This document shows positions 33,081 to 41,521 of a stretch of DNA of 64,000 nucleotides, one piece after another (position 1 is the stretch's first letter; the number at the start of each line of letters is the position of its first letter). The notes under the pieces were generated by a model. The model ran no database searches, had not been told where the DNA came from, and saw nothing but the letters and a program-made list of their open reading frames with translations. Source of the stretch: Lachnospiraceae bacterium (GTDB taxonomy: Bacteria > Bacillota > Clostridia > Lachnospirales > Lachnospiraceae); NCBI GenBank assembly GCA_017619615.1, contig JAFZRY010000010.1, positions 1 through 64,000 of the forward strand. Direction: 5' to 3'. A program made the translations under genes and the position numbers.

Positions 33081-36000
33081 GTGAGAAAGAAGATCAATCA
33101 GCTGGCCAAGGGCAGCATCGAAGAAGTGCAGGCCCGGATCCGGCTGTCCGAAAAAACGCTGAACGCGACGGTTCCCTGCGGCCAGTCGGCCGCCGGGCGG
33201 ATCTCGCTGTCCAGTGAAAACGGCATCCCGTTCCGCGGCCTGGCCTATTCGGACGACGAGCGGGTCGAGCTCCTGCAGGACGCCTTCGCCGGCCAGCAGG
33301 TGACCCTGAACTACGTGGTCCACGGCGAGGACGAAAAGGAAGACACGGTCCTGCAGGGCCATTTCTCCCTCGTGACCAATACCGGGGATATCGAACTCCC
33401 CTACCGCTTCATCATCGGCCAGAGCGCGGGCCTGGACACCCCGCTCCCGGCCAGCCTCCCCGAACTGGCCCAGCTCGCGGACACCCAGCCGGAACTGGTC
33501 CATCAGCTCTACGTCACCGGCGCCTTCGCGCAGTTCCCCTTTCTGCGGGACGACTCGCTGAAGGCCCTGCTCGCGGCCCTCAAGGACTCCCCGGACAGCC
33601 GCCTGGCGCAGGAGGAATTCCTGGTGGCCTGCGGCGCCAAACAGCCGGTCAAACTGACCGTCCAGACCACGCCGATCTCCGTCTTTTTCAAAGACAGCAT
33701 CTCGCGCGGCGAACTTCTGATCCGCCGCAGCGGCAGCGGTTACTGCGTGATCACCACCACCGCCTCCGCCCTCTTCATCCGCCTGCCCCGCGAACGCTGG
33801 ACCAGCGCGGACTTTAAAGAAAACGAACTCCGCATCCCCGTCTATTTCATGGCCGAGCACCTGCACGCCGGCCGGAACCTGGGCGAGGTCCTGATCAATA
33901 CCGGCCGGGAGGAATTCCGCATCCCGGTCACCGTCGTTCCCGAACGCACCGCGGATCCGGAGCAGCAGCGTGCCCGCCAGCTGCGCCGCGCCCGTCTGCA
34001 GCTGTCCCGCAGCATGGTCACCCTGTACGCGGGCCAGGATCCGCCTTACAATATCGAATCTCTCACGATGAAGCACCTGGAGGCCTGCGAGGCCGGCCGG
34101 GAGCCCGAAGTCGCCGAAAAACTGCTCCGCGCGGAACTCTGCCGCGAAACGCGCCGCCGCGCCGAAGAAAAAGAGACCCTCGAACAGATCCGGGCCGAAG
34201 TCCAGCGCAACCGCATGGAAAAAGTGACCCAGTACCTGTGGTTTTTATACCTCGAAGAGGAGATGGAGAAAGGCGACCGCCTCTCCGACAGCTTCCTGCG
34301 CCTCCTCTACCGTCTGAAAGACGAAGAAGCCGGCCGCGTGGAGCTCCTCCCGCTCCTGATGCGCTGCGACAGCGAATGGGCCGAGCACCCGGACAAATGC
34401 TTCCTCCGCATCCGCGAACTTTTCCGGCGCGGCCAGTTCCCGCTGATCCTGAAGCTGGAGACCGTCAAACTGCTCAACAACAATCCGGACCTGCTGACCG
34501 AACTGGACAGCTTCACCCTCCAGCTCCTGACCTTCGGCGCGCGCTTCAACTGCTGGAAGAAGGCCGTGGCGGACACCGCCCGCGACCTCCTGGTGCGCGA
34601 AAAAGCCTTCCGCCCGGGCTGCGAGCGCCTGGCGCTCCTCCTGGTCCGCTGTTTCCCGGACAAGGAAATGCTCACCGCGCTGCTCACCGTGCTCCTGCGC
34701 CGCGAAAAGCCCTCCCCGCGCTATCTGGAATGGTACGAGAAGGGTATCCGCGAGGACGTGCGCCTGGCGGAACTGTACGAGTACTATCTGACCGCCCTGC
34801 CGGACGATTACGACGGCGACATCCCCCAGATGGTGCAGCTCTACTACACCTACAACAGCCCCCGCTCCCGCAGCGCGCAGCGCAGCCTCTACCGCTACAT
34901 CCTGACGCATTACGAGCCGGACACCCAGATGTACCGCCTGTACGAAAAGCAGATCCAGACCTACGCGATGGACCAGCTGCTGCTCGGCAACGTCCGCGAC
35001 TCGGAGACCATCTTTTACGAGAAAATGTTCATCCCGCAGGTCCTGGACAGCCGCATGGCCGTCGTCCTGGCGGAATACGTCTATACGATGCACCTGACCC
35101 TGTCCAACCGCAGCATCGACAAGATCCAGGTGCTCTACGGCGAGCTGAAGGAGCCCTTCGTCTACCCGGTCCGCGACGGCGAAGCCTACATCCCGGTGTT
35201 CACGCCCCGCTGCCGCCTGCTGTTCCTGGACAAGAACGGCGACCGCTACGTGCAAAGCGTCTTCCGCCGCAAAAAACTCATGGAAGCCTCGTGCGAACTG
35301 ATGGAGACCCTGCGCCGCCTGGCGCCCGGCAGCCTGCCGTTCAAACTGCTCCAGTGCCAGAAAGCCATCAAGGGCGAGCTGAACGAATGGGAGGCCCGCG
35401 ACCTGGTCCAGCGCTTCACGGAGTGGAACGAACTCTCCGAAGCCTACCGCGAAAAACTGATCTTCAGCCTGGTCCGCCGCCGCAACCTGGGCACGGCCGA
35501 AAACGCCGCCCTGCTCAAGGAACTGCGCCGCAGCCCGTACCTGGACGCCCAGGCCGGCGCCCTGCTCGCAGAGAGCCTGCTGCTCCAGGGCGACGACGAG
35601 GCCGCCGCCGAAATGGTCCGCCGCTTCGGCTACCGCCACTTCGACACCGGCCTGCTGCTGCGCCTGATGAACCGCCTGATCCGCACCCGCGGCTATTCCT
35701 TCGATAAAAACACCTACAACGGCGTGCTCTCCCTGTACCGCCGCGACGTGTGGGATTCCGTGACCCTGACCTACCTCTGCCGCCATTTCAACGGCAGCAC
35801 GGAGGATATGCGCGTGCTCCTGGAGCGCGCCGAAAACGGCGAGGCCGTCCCCTACGACCTGCCCGAGCGCCTGCTGGGCCAGATGCTCTTCACCGGTGAA
35901 ACGCGCCGCATCGAATGGGTCGTCGAGCAGTACCTGAAAGAAAACCAGGCGCCGAAGGCCCCGAACCGCGTCCTGCTGCACGCCTACGCCGTGGACCGCT

Positions 36001-36641
36001 GCGAACGCTACTTCTGCCGCGGTGAATCCATCCCGGACAACATCTTCGCCTACCTGGCCTCCTGGGCCCTCGCGGAGAAGAAACCGGTGCAGCTCCCCGA
36101 CCTGTGCCAGATCGCCCTGACCCGCTACTACGCGGACAAGGAGACGCTGACCCCGGAGGAGACCTCGCTCGCGAAGACCTTCCTCTACCACCTGTACGAC
36201 AAGGGCCTGCTCTTTGCCTACCAGGAAAAACTGGGCCGCTTCTTCCCGCTCCCGGACGAGCTGGGCGACAAGACGCTCATTGAATACCGGGGCAGGGAAG
36301 AGGAGCCCGTGCGCATCGCCTTCCGCATCCTCCCGCAGGAAGAGGAGAAGGAGCCCCGGACCAGCGAGATGCCGCACATCTTCCGCGGGATCTACGTGAA
36401 GCCCGTGCTGGTGTTCGCGGACGAGGTGCTGGAGTACACCATCTATCGCAGCGACGATCCGGACCGGACCCCGCTGCGGCAGGGACGCCTGCCCGGCGGC
36501 GTGAGCGCCGGCGTGAACCGCTTCGCCTCCCTGAACCGCCTGATCGACAAGGCGGCCAAAGGAGAAGAGGGGTGGCAGGAAGAGCTGGAAGAACTCGGAA
36601 AAAGAGACGTGATCCTGCAGGAATACTTCCCTTTAGTGTGA
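33081..36641 (+). CDS. DUF5717 family giant cytoplasmic protein
   Basis: 1186 residues from GTG 33081, chosen for GAAGGAG 6 bases upstream and the family-like start R-K-K-I-N; the frame is open further back to 33024. No signal peptide or membrane helix is visible. Residues about 1-120 look like an immunoglobulin-like beta domain (also a second at about 190-300); the remaining ~850 residues are almost all helical, rich in Leu, Arg, Glu and Tyr, and look like degenerate TPR/HEAT solenoid repeats; a beta segment closes the protein. The only match I can name is the uncharacterised DUF5717 family of Lachnospiraceae. It is followed 55 bp later by DUF5716, its usual partner. Confidence 0.82.
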   Translation: MRKKINQLAKGSIEEVQARIRLSEKTLNATVPCGQSAAGRISLSSENGIPFRGLAYSDDERVELLQDAFAGQQVTLNYVVHGEDEKEDTVLQGHFSLVTNTGDIELPYRFIIGQSAGLDTPLPASLPELAQLADTQPELVHQLYVTGAFAQFPFLRDDSLKALLAALKDSPDSRLAQEEFLVACGAKQPVKLTVQTTPISVFFKDSISRGELLIRRSGSGYCVITTTASALFIRLPRERWTSADFKENELRIPVYFMAEHLHAGRNLGEVLINTGREEFRIPVTVVPERTADPEQQRARQLRRARLQLSRSMVTLYAGQDPPYNIESLTMKHLEACEAGREPEVAEKLLRAELCRETRRRAEEKETLEQIRAEVQRNRMEKVTQYLWFLYLEEEMEKGDRLSDSFLRLLYRLKDEEAGRVELLPLLMRCDSEWAEHPDKCFLRIRELFRRGQFPLILKLETVKLLNNNPDLLTELDSFTLQLLTFGARFNCWKKAVADTARDLLVREKAFRPGCERLALLLVRCFPDKEMLTALLTVLLRREKPSPRYLEWYEKGIREDVRLAELYEYYLTALPDDYDGDIPQMVQLYYTYNSPRSRSAQRSLYRYILTHYEPDTQMYRLYEKQIQTYAMDQLLLGNVRDSETIFYEKMFIPQVLDSRMAVVLAEYVYTMHLTLSNRSIDKIQVLYGELKEPFVYPVRDGEAYIPVFTPRCRLLFLDKNGDRYVQSVFRRKKLMEASCELMETLRRLAPGSLPFKLLQCQKAIKGELNEWEARDLVQRFTEWNELSEAYREKLIFSLVRRRNLGTAENAALLKELRRSPYLDAQAGALLAESLLLQGDDEAAAEMVRRFGYRHFDTGLLLRLMNRLIRTRGYSFDKNTYNGVLSLYRRDVWDSVTLTYLCRHFNGSTEDMRVLLERAENGEAVPYDLPERLLGQMLFTGETRRIEWVVEQYLKENQAPKAPNRVLLHAYAVDRCERYFCRGESIPDNIFAYLASWALAEKKPVQLPDLCQIALTRYYADKETLTPEETSLAKTFLYHLYDKGLLFAYQEKLGRFFPLPDELGDKTLIEYRGREEEPVRIAFRILPQEEEKEPRTSEMPHIFRGIYVKPVLVFADEVLEYTIYRSDDPDRTPLRQGRLPGGVSAGVNRFASLNRLIDKAAKGEEGWQEELEELGKRDVILQEYFPLV

Positions 36642-36655
36642 TCATCTGCTATAAT
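36627..36655 (+). promoter_or_regulatory. Candidate promoter before the DUF5716 gene
   Basis: TTCCCT (36627-36632, weak), 17-bp spacer, TATAAT (36650-36655). It allows DUF5716 and the downstream TPR and isp genes to be expressed apart from DUF5717. Confidence 0.5.
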
Positions 36656-36696
36656 AAATCAGTTAAGACTGCGGCGCGGCCGGAAAGGAGGAAAAC

Positions 36697-37965
36697 ATGG
36701 ACGAATTGATCCTGGGCATCGACTTATGTGATACCCACAGCCAGATCAGCGTGTTTTCCCCGGAAAAGGGCGAGCCGGAAGCCATCCTGACCGGTGAATC
36801 GGAAAGCACCTCCCAGATCTCCACCGTGCTCTGCAAGCTGAAAGGCCGCGATACCTGGCTGATCGGCTACGAAGCGTACCGCCGCGCCCTGATGGGCGAA
36901 GGCACGATGGTGGACAAGCTGGTGAAGCTGCTGTACAAAAACGGCAGCGCGACCATCGAGGGCACCCGCTACAGCGCGGTGGAGCTCATGGGCCATTACA
37001 TCGAGCAGCTGCTGGCCCTGCCCCGGCAGAAATACGGGACGGACGCCGTGCGCTGCCTCGCGTTCAGCCTGCGCGAGCTCAACCCGGACCTGCTGGACCG
37101 CCTGACCCTCGCCTGCGACGCCTGCGGCCTCTCCCGCGACAAGCTCCGCTTCCTGAGCCATACCGAATGCTTCTCCTTCTTCGTCGCCTCCCGCCCGCGC
37201 GAGATCTGGCCCAACATCGTGGTCGGATTCGACTTAACGGACGAAGGCCTGGATTATTATGAGATGCACATCCTGCGCGGCCGCCGGCCCCAGGTCCTGG
37301 AAGCCCGGCGCGAGCCGCTGGAGGAAGCCTTCGACCTGGACGTGCTGGACACCGCGGTGGGCGAGCGCATGGCGGACTCCATCCTGTCCTCCTGCGCGGA
37401 CCGGCTCCTGGCCAAGAAACTGATCTCCTCGGTCTTCCTGACCGGCGACGGCTTTACCAACGTGACCACCTGGGCGCCAGAATTTTTAAAGCGCCTGTGC
37501 AATAAACGCAAGGTCTTCGAAGGCCAGCACCTGTTTGCGGACGGCGCGGCCATCCAGGCCTATGACAGCACGCAGGAAGAATCGCTCTTCCCCTACGTCT
37601 GCATCTGCGAGGGGCGCCTGTCCTCCTCCATCAGCCTGTACGCCGTGCGCGACGGCAAGAACGAACAGCTGACGCTGGCTTCCGCCGGCAGCAACTGGTA
37701 CGAGGCGCGGGCGTCGGCGGAGTTCATCCTGGACGACGTGCAGACCCTGGAACTCATGATCACCCCGTTCGCGACGCAGCGGGTGGAGGTGATCCCGATC
37801 TCCCTGGCGGAACTGCCGGCGCGGCCCAACAAGGCCACCCGCGTGCAGGTCATCATTTCCTTTGCCTCGGAAAACCATGTGACGGCCCGCGTCGTGGACA
37901 AGGGCTTCGGCGAGCTCTTCCCCGCCAGCGGCATGGTCATCCGCAAAGACTTCCTCATTTCCTGA
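36697..37965 (+). CDS. DUF5716 family actin/Hsp70-fold-like protein
   Basis: 422 residues, strong AAAGGAGG site. The start L-G-I-D-L-C-D-T-H-S-Q looks like the phosphate-1 loop of the Hsp70/actin superfamily (usual G-I-D-L-G-T-T-N), and V-V-G-F-D-L-T-D-E-G near residue 179 looks like phosphate-2; S-S-V-F-L-T-G-D-G-F near 246 looks like the adenosine motif. Key glycines are replaced (Cys11, Thr181), so nucleotide hydrolysis may be weak or lost. The last ~100 residues are beta-rich, where Hsp70 has its substrate domain. DUF5716 is uncharacterised; the Hsp70-like reading is mine. Encoded between DUF5717 and a TPR protein. Confidence 0.8.
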   Translation: MDELILGIDLCDTHSQISVFSPEKGEPEAILTGESESTSQISTVLCKLKGRDTWLIGYEAYRRALMGEGTMVDKLVKLLYKNGSATIEGTRYSAVELMGHYIEQLLALPRQKYGTDAVRCLAFSLRELNPDLLDRLTLACDACGLSRDKLRFLSHTECFSFFVASRPREIWPNIVVGFDLTDEGLDYYEMHILRGRRPQVLEARREPLEEAFDLDVLDTAVGERMADSILSSCADRLLAKKLISSVFLTGDGFTNVTTWAPEFLKRLCNKRKVFEGQHLFADGAAIQAYDSTQEESLFPYVCICEGRLSSSISLYAVRDGKNEQLTLASAGSNWYEARASAEFILDDVQTLELMITPFATQRVEVIPISLAELPARPNKATRVQVIISFASENHVTARVVDKGFGELFPASGMVIRKDFLIS

Positions 37966-37985
37966 GCGCAGAGAGGAGCGCATCG

Positions 37986-38801
37986 ATGGGCAATCTGATC
38001 CTGAGCCGGCCGCTGGAAATCAAAAGGCCATACTACGTGCAGGAACTGGGCGTGCATTTATACAGCGCCGAGGAACTTTGCTATTACATTTACCATTACG
38101 TCATGCTGATCGATGAGAGCTTCGCGGACGAGCGCCTGCTGGACTTCATCCATCAGCTGGACCAGCCGCGCCTGGAAGAGCGCATCCTGCGCACGCAGGA
38201 GCAGGGCGGGCTGTACGACGTGCTGTATGTCATTCTGCAGGACCTGCGCTATTACAGCAGCAGCGACCTGTTCCTGTTCCGCAAGCAGCTGGAGCAGCTC
38301 AGCCGCAGCAGCCAGGCGGAGCGCATCCGCGCCAAGGGCGACCTGCTGTTCGAGCGCGGCCAGTATTACGCGGCCCTGCGGGCCTACAACCAGGTGCTGG
38401 ACCTGGACAGCCGGGAACTGGCGGACTCCGATTTCGTGAGCCGCATCTGGCAGAACAAGGCGGCCTGCTACGCCCGCGCGGAGCATTACGCCGAGGCGAT
38501 GGAGAACCTGAAAAACGCCTACCTGCTGACCCGGAACACGGGCCTGGCGGAGAAAATGTACGCCCTGAACCGCCTGATGGGGAAGGACGAAGTCCCGGAG
38601 CCCGTCAGGGCCGCCGTCACGGACGAGATGCTGGAGCAGTTCCGCAGCAACTGGGACAAGCGCCGGCAGCTGGCGGCCTATCAGGGCAAGGCGCTGGAAG
38701 CCGCCGCCCTGCAGGACAAGGCGGAGCCGGAGCGCACGAAAGCGTACCTGGAACTGCTGTTCCGCTGGAAGGAAGAATACCGGAAGAAGCAATTGTCATA
38801 G
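37986..38801 (+). CDS. TPR-like protein of the DUF5717/DUF5716 locus
   Basis: 271 residues. The N-terminal ~115 residues are helical and unique (Y-Y-V-Q-E-L-G-V-H-L-Y-S-A-E-E-L). Residues about 115-200 contain two or three TPR units (A-K-G-D-L-L-F-E-R-G-Q-Y-Y-A-A and later N-K-A-A-C-Y-A-R-A-E-H-Y). TPRs bind protein tails, so it may bridge the two larger proteins. It lies 20 bp after DUF5716 and 12 bp before ispF. No signal peptide; cytoplasmic. Confidence 0.8.
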   Translation: MGNLILSRPLEIKRPYYVQELGVHLYSAEELCYYIYHYVMLIDESFADERLLDFIHQLDQPRLEERILRTQEQGGLYDVLYVILQDLRYYSSSDLFLFRKQLEQLSRSSQAERIRAKGDLLFERGQYYAALRAYNQVLDLDSRELADSDFVSRIWQNKAACYARAEHYAEAMENLKNAYLLTRNTGLAEKMYALNRLMGKDEVPEPVRAAVTDEMLEQFRSNWDKRRQLAAYQGKALEAAALQDKAEPERTKAYLELLFRWKEEYRKKQLS

Positions 38802-38813
38802 AAGGAGTCGCGT

Positions 38814-39302
38814 ATGATCTGCTGCGCCATAGGACAGGATTCGCACCGCTTTACGCAGGAGGAAAAGCCCCTGCTGCTGGGCGGTGTTTTATTGCCCGGG
38901 GAACCGGGGCTGGAAGCGAACAGCGACGGCGATGTGCTGCTGCACGCCCTGACCAACGCGGTGTCCGGCCTGACCGGTCGGAATATCCTGGGCGCGCCGG
39001 CGGATGAACTGTGCCGCGCGGGCGTGACGGACAGCCGCGCGTATCTGCGGGAGGCGCTGAAGGACCTGGAGGCGCTGGGCGGGCGGATCCTGCACGTATC
39101 GTTCAGCGTGGAGGCGCGGCGGCCGCATCTGGCGGCGCATATCACCGCGATCCGGGCTTCGGTGGCGGATCTGCTGGGGATCGCGCCGGCGCACGTGGGG
39201 CTCACGGCCACCAGCGGCGAGGGCCTGACGGCCTTCGGCCGGGGCGAGGGCATCCAGGTGTTCTGCCAGGTCACCGGCGACCTGCCGGAGGAGGACGCGT
39301 GA
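38814..39302 (+). CDS. ispF: 2-C-methyl-D-erythritol 2,4-cyclodiphosphate synthase
   Basis: 162 residues. Metal ligands in G-Q-D-S-H-R-F and S-D-G-D-V-L-L-H-A-L, and the end motif G-E-G-L-T-A-F-G-R-G-E-G. It makes MEcPP in the MEP isoprenoid pathway. The middle is divergent: the usual D-I-G-x-x-F-P-D region reads R-N-I-L-G-A-P-A-D-E-L, a variant I associate with Lachnospiraceae. Shares one base with ispE (TGATG). Confidence 0.88.
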   Translation: MICCAIGQDSHRFTQEEKPLLLGGVLLPGEPGLEANSDGDVLLHALTNAVSGLTGRNILGAPADELCRAGVTDSRAYLREALKDLEALGGRILHVSFSVEARRPHLAAHITAIRASVADLLGIAPAHVGLTATSGEGLTAFGRGEGIQVFCQVTGDLPEEDA

Positions 39303-40183
39303 TGGAACTGTTCCCGCACGCCAAAGTGAATCTGAGCCTGTATATCACCGGCCGGCGGCCGGACGGCTACCACACCGTGGACACCGTCTACTGGCCGCTG
39401 CCGTTATTTGATTACCTGAAGGTGGAACCGTCGGACCGCAACCGCTTTGCCACGACGGAGAAGGAACTGGAAGGGAAGGACAACCTGGTCATCCGCGCCT
39501 GGGAACTGCTGCATGAGCAGTACCGGATCCCGCCCGTGGCCGTGCGTCTGGAGAAGGGAATTCCCTGGCAGGCGGGCCTGGGCGGCGGCAGCGGCGACGC
39601 GGCCGCGATGCTGCAGGCCTGCAGCCGGCTCTTCAGCCTGGGCCTGACCAGGAAGAAACTCTGCGAGATCGGCAAAGCGCTGGGCGCCGACGTCCCGGCC
39701 CTCCTCTGGGACGCGCCCGCCCGCGGCCGCGGCACCGGAACGGACCTGGAAGGTTTTGATGCCGCGCTGTTCCTCCCCCTGCTCGTCGTCAAGCCCCCAC
39801 AGGGATTCTCCACCGCGGCCATGTACCGCGCCTGGGACGAGGGCGGCGGCCGGGAACTGCCCGCGGAGGCAATAGAAAAGAGGCAGCAGGGCCTGATCCG
39901 TGCGCTCTCCGGCGAGGCGCCGGAAGCCGTGATCCCGTTCCTGCACAACGATTTTGAAACGGTGCTGGCGGGCGAAGACCGCGCGCTGTTCGAACAGGCC
40001 CGGTCGCTGCTCGCGGAAAGCGGCGCGCTCAAGAGCCTGCTCTGCGGCTCCGGCTCGGCGGTATTCGGCCTGTACGCTTCGGAAGAGGCGCGGCAGACCG
40101 CCCGGGAGAGCCTGCGGGAAGCCCTGCCGGAAGCCTGGGGGCTTCACGTGCCGTTCCGGACGGAACAGAGGGAAGTGAAATGA
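39302..40183 (+). CDS. ispE: 4-diphosphocytidyl-2-C-methyl-D-erythritol kinase
   Basis: 293 residues from ATG 39302 (the longer frame overlaps ispF and is a shadow). GHMP kinase motifs: A-K-V-N-L-S-L start, R-P-D-G-Y-H, P-loop-like A-G-L-G-G-G-S-G-D-A-A-A and C-terminal C-G-S-G-S-A-V-F-G. It phosphorylates CDP-ME at O2. Overlaps ispD by ATGA. Confidence 0.92.
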   Translation: MELFPHAKVNLSLYITGRRPDGYHTVDTVYWPLPLFDYLKVEPSDRNRFATTEKELEGKDNLVIRAWELLHEQYRIPPVAVRLEKGIPWQAGLGGGSGDAAAMLQACSRLFSLGLTRKKLCEIGKALGADVPALLWDAPARGRGTGTDLEGFDAALFLPLLVVKPPQGFSTAAMYRAWDEGGGRELPAEAIEKRQQGLIRALSGEAPEAVIPFLHNDFETVLAGEDRALFEQARSLLAESGALKSLLCGSGSAVFGLYASEEARQTARESLREALPEAWGLHVPFRTEQREVK

Positions 40184-40854
40184 GTATGGTTTCGTGCGAC
40201 GTGATCCTGGCCGCGGGCGGCAGCGGCACCCGCTTCGGCGGCGCGGTCAACAAAGTGCTGGCAGAGCTGCGCGGCGTGCCGGTCCTGCGGTATTCGCTGG
40301 ACCTGTTCGGCACGCATCCGGCCGTGCGGCGTGTGATCATCCCCTGCCGCCCGGCGGACCGGGAAGCGGTCGCGGCTCTGGCGGATGCATGGAAGAACGC
40401 GCACGCGGACGCATCCGCTCCGGAGATCCTGCTCACGGACGGCGGCGCCACCCGCCAGGCCTCCGTGTACAACGCCCTGCTCCTGTGCTGCGAGCCCCTG
40501 GTCCTGATCCACGACGGCGCCCGCCCCTTCGCAACGGCCGCCATGATCGACGCCTGCCTGGACGCGCTGCGGACCTGGCCCGCGGTCAGCACCGGCGTCG
40601 TCAGTAAGGATACGGTCAAGCTGGTGAATGAGGCCGGCGTAGTGCTGCAGACCCCGGACCGCGCCATGACCCGCCTGATCCAGACGCCGCAGGGCTTCCG
40701 CCGGGAAGAACTGCTGGCGGCGCACGAGCGCTTCCGCGAGATCCCCGTGACCGACGACTGCAGCCTGATGGAACTGGCCGGCTGTCCCGTCAGGATCGTA
40801 GACGGTTCCTATGAAAACATCAAGATCACCACGCCGGACGACCTGCGCCGCTGA
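40180..40854 (+). CDS. ispD: 2-C-methyl-D-erythritol 4-phosphate cytidylyltransferase
   Basis: 224 residues. Nucleotide-binding A-A-G-G-S-G-T-R-F-G, G-G-A-T-R-Q-A-S-V-Y-N, H-D-G-A-R-P and T-D-D-C-S-L motifs are complete. Activates MEP with CTP to CDP-ME, the step before IspE. The gene order F-E-D is reversed relative to the pathway. An ATGA overlap couples it to ispE. Confidence 0.93.
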   Translation: MSMVSCDVILAAGGSGTRFGGAVNKVLAELRGVPVLRYSLDLFGTHPAVRRVIIPCRPADREAVAALADAWKNAHADASAPEILLTDGGATRQASVYNALLLCCEPLVLIHDGARPFATAAMIDACLDALRTWPAVSTGVVSKDTVKLVNEAGVVLQTPDRAMTRLIQTPQGFRREELLAAHERFREIPVTDDCSLMELAGCPVRIVDGSYENIKITTPDDLRR

Positions 40855-40910
40855 CAGCGGACCGGCCCCGGCCGGCGAAGACAGAAGAGAAGCCGGCAGA
40901 ATGACCGGCA

Positions 40911-40959
40911 TACAAAAAAGAAGATCTGCGGACGGATCCGCAGACCTTCTCTTTTTTTG
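40911..40959. terminator. Bidirectional terminator between ispD and the Nudix gene
   Basis: TCTGCGGA (40925-40932) and TCCGCAGA (40937-40944) with flanking AAAAAAGAAG and TTCTCTTTTTTT that extend the stem and give a T run on both strands. Confidence 0.9.
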
Positions 40960-40969
40960 CCTGATGCCG

Positions 40970-41500
40970 TCAGACGGGCGATCCGGTCTCCAGGCACTGC
41001 CGCGCCGCGTCGGCGAGGACCTGCGCATGGTCGAACGCCAGGCGTTCTCCCTCCGGCAGCGTCACGCGCCAGACCCCGTCCGTAAACCGGACGGGCAGCC
41101 ACGCGGTCTCCGCCGCGTCGTCGCCGGCTTTCGCGGGCGGCTGCTCCTCCAGGCGGACGGCATAGGCGGCCGAGACCACCCAGCCCCGGGGGTCGCGTCC
41201 GGGCGCGCTGTAGAAGCCCGTCAGGGCGAGGGGCAGGCCGCTCAGGCCGGTCTCTTCCTCCAGCTCCCGGGCCGCCGTGCGCTCCACCGGCTCGTTTTCA
41301 TCGGCAAACCCGCCGGGCAGGGCCCAGCAGCCGAGATACGGGTGGTTTCCCCGGCGGATCAGCAGCACGCGCCATTCCGCCCCCGTCCGCGCAAAGACCG
41401 CAATATCCGCGGTCAGCGCGGGGCGCGGGTAGTTCTTCGCGCGGTAGCGCGCGATCGCCTCTTCCTCGGTCATCCCCCGTTTGTCCAGCAGTTCAGGCAT
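40970..41500 (-). CDS. Nudix hydrolase
   Basis: 176 residues. Nudix box G-G-F-A-D-E-N-E then R-E-L-E-E-E-T-G is intact, preceded by R-R-G-N-H-P-Y-L-G-C-W-A-L-P, as in ADP-ribose pyrophosphatases and NrtR-like sensors. No DNA-binding domain follows, so an ADP-ribose or similar hydrolase is most likely. Stands 21 bp downstream of the iron ADH gene's neighbour region on the same strand. Confidence 0.85.
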   Translation of the reverse strand: MPELLDKRGMTEEEAIARYRAKNYPRPALTADIAVFARTGAEWRVLLIRRGNHPYLGCWALPGGFADENEPVERTAARELEEETGLSGLPLALTGFYSAPGRDPRGWVVSAAYAVRLEEQPPAKAGDDAAETAWLPVRFTDGVWRVTLPEGERLAFDHAQVLADAARQCLETGSPV

Positions 41501-41521
41501 AGGTCATTCCTCCGGCCGGTC

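Noticed and set aside
34245..36377. 710-codon antisense frame over the DUF5717 gene
   Set aside because: Same reason: composition of a shadow frame; DUF5717 has the ribosome site and the conserved partner.
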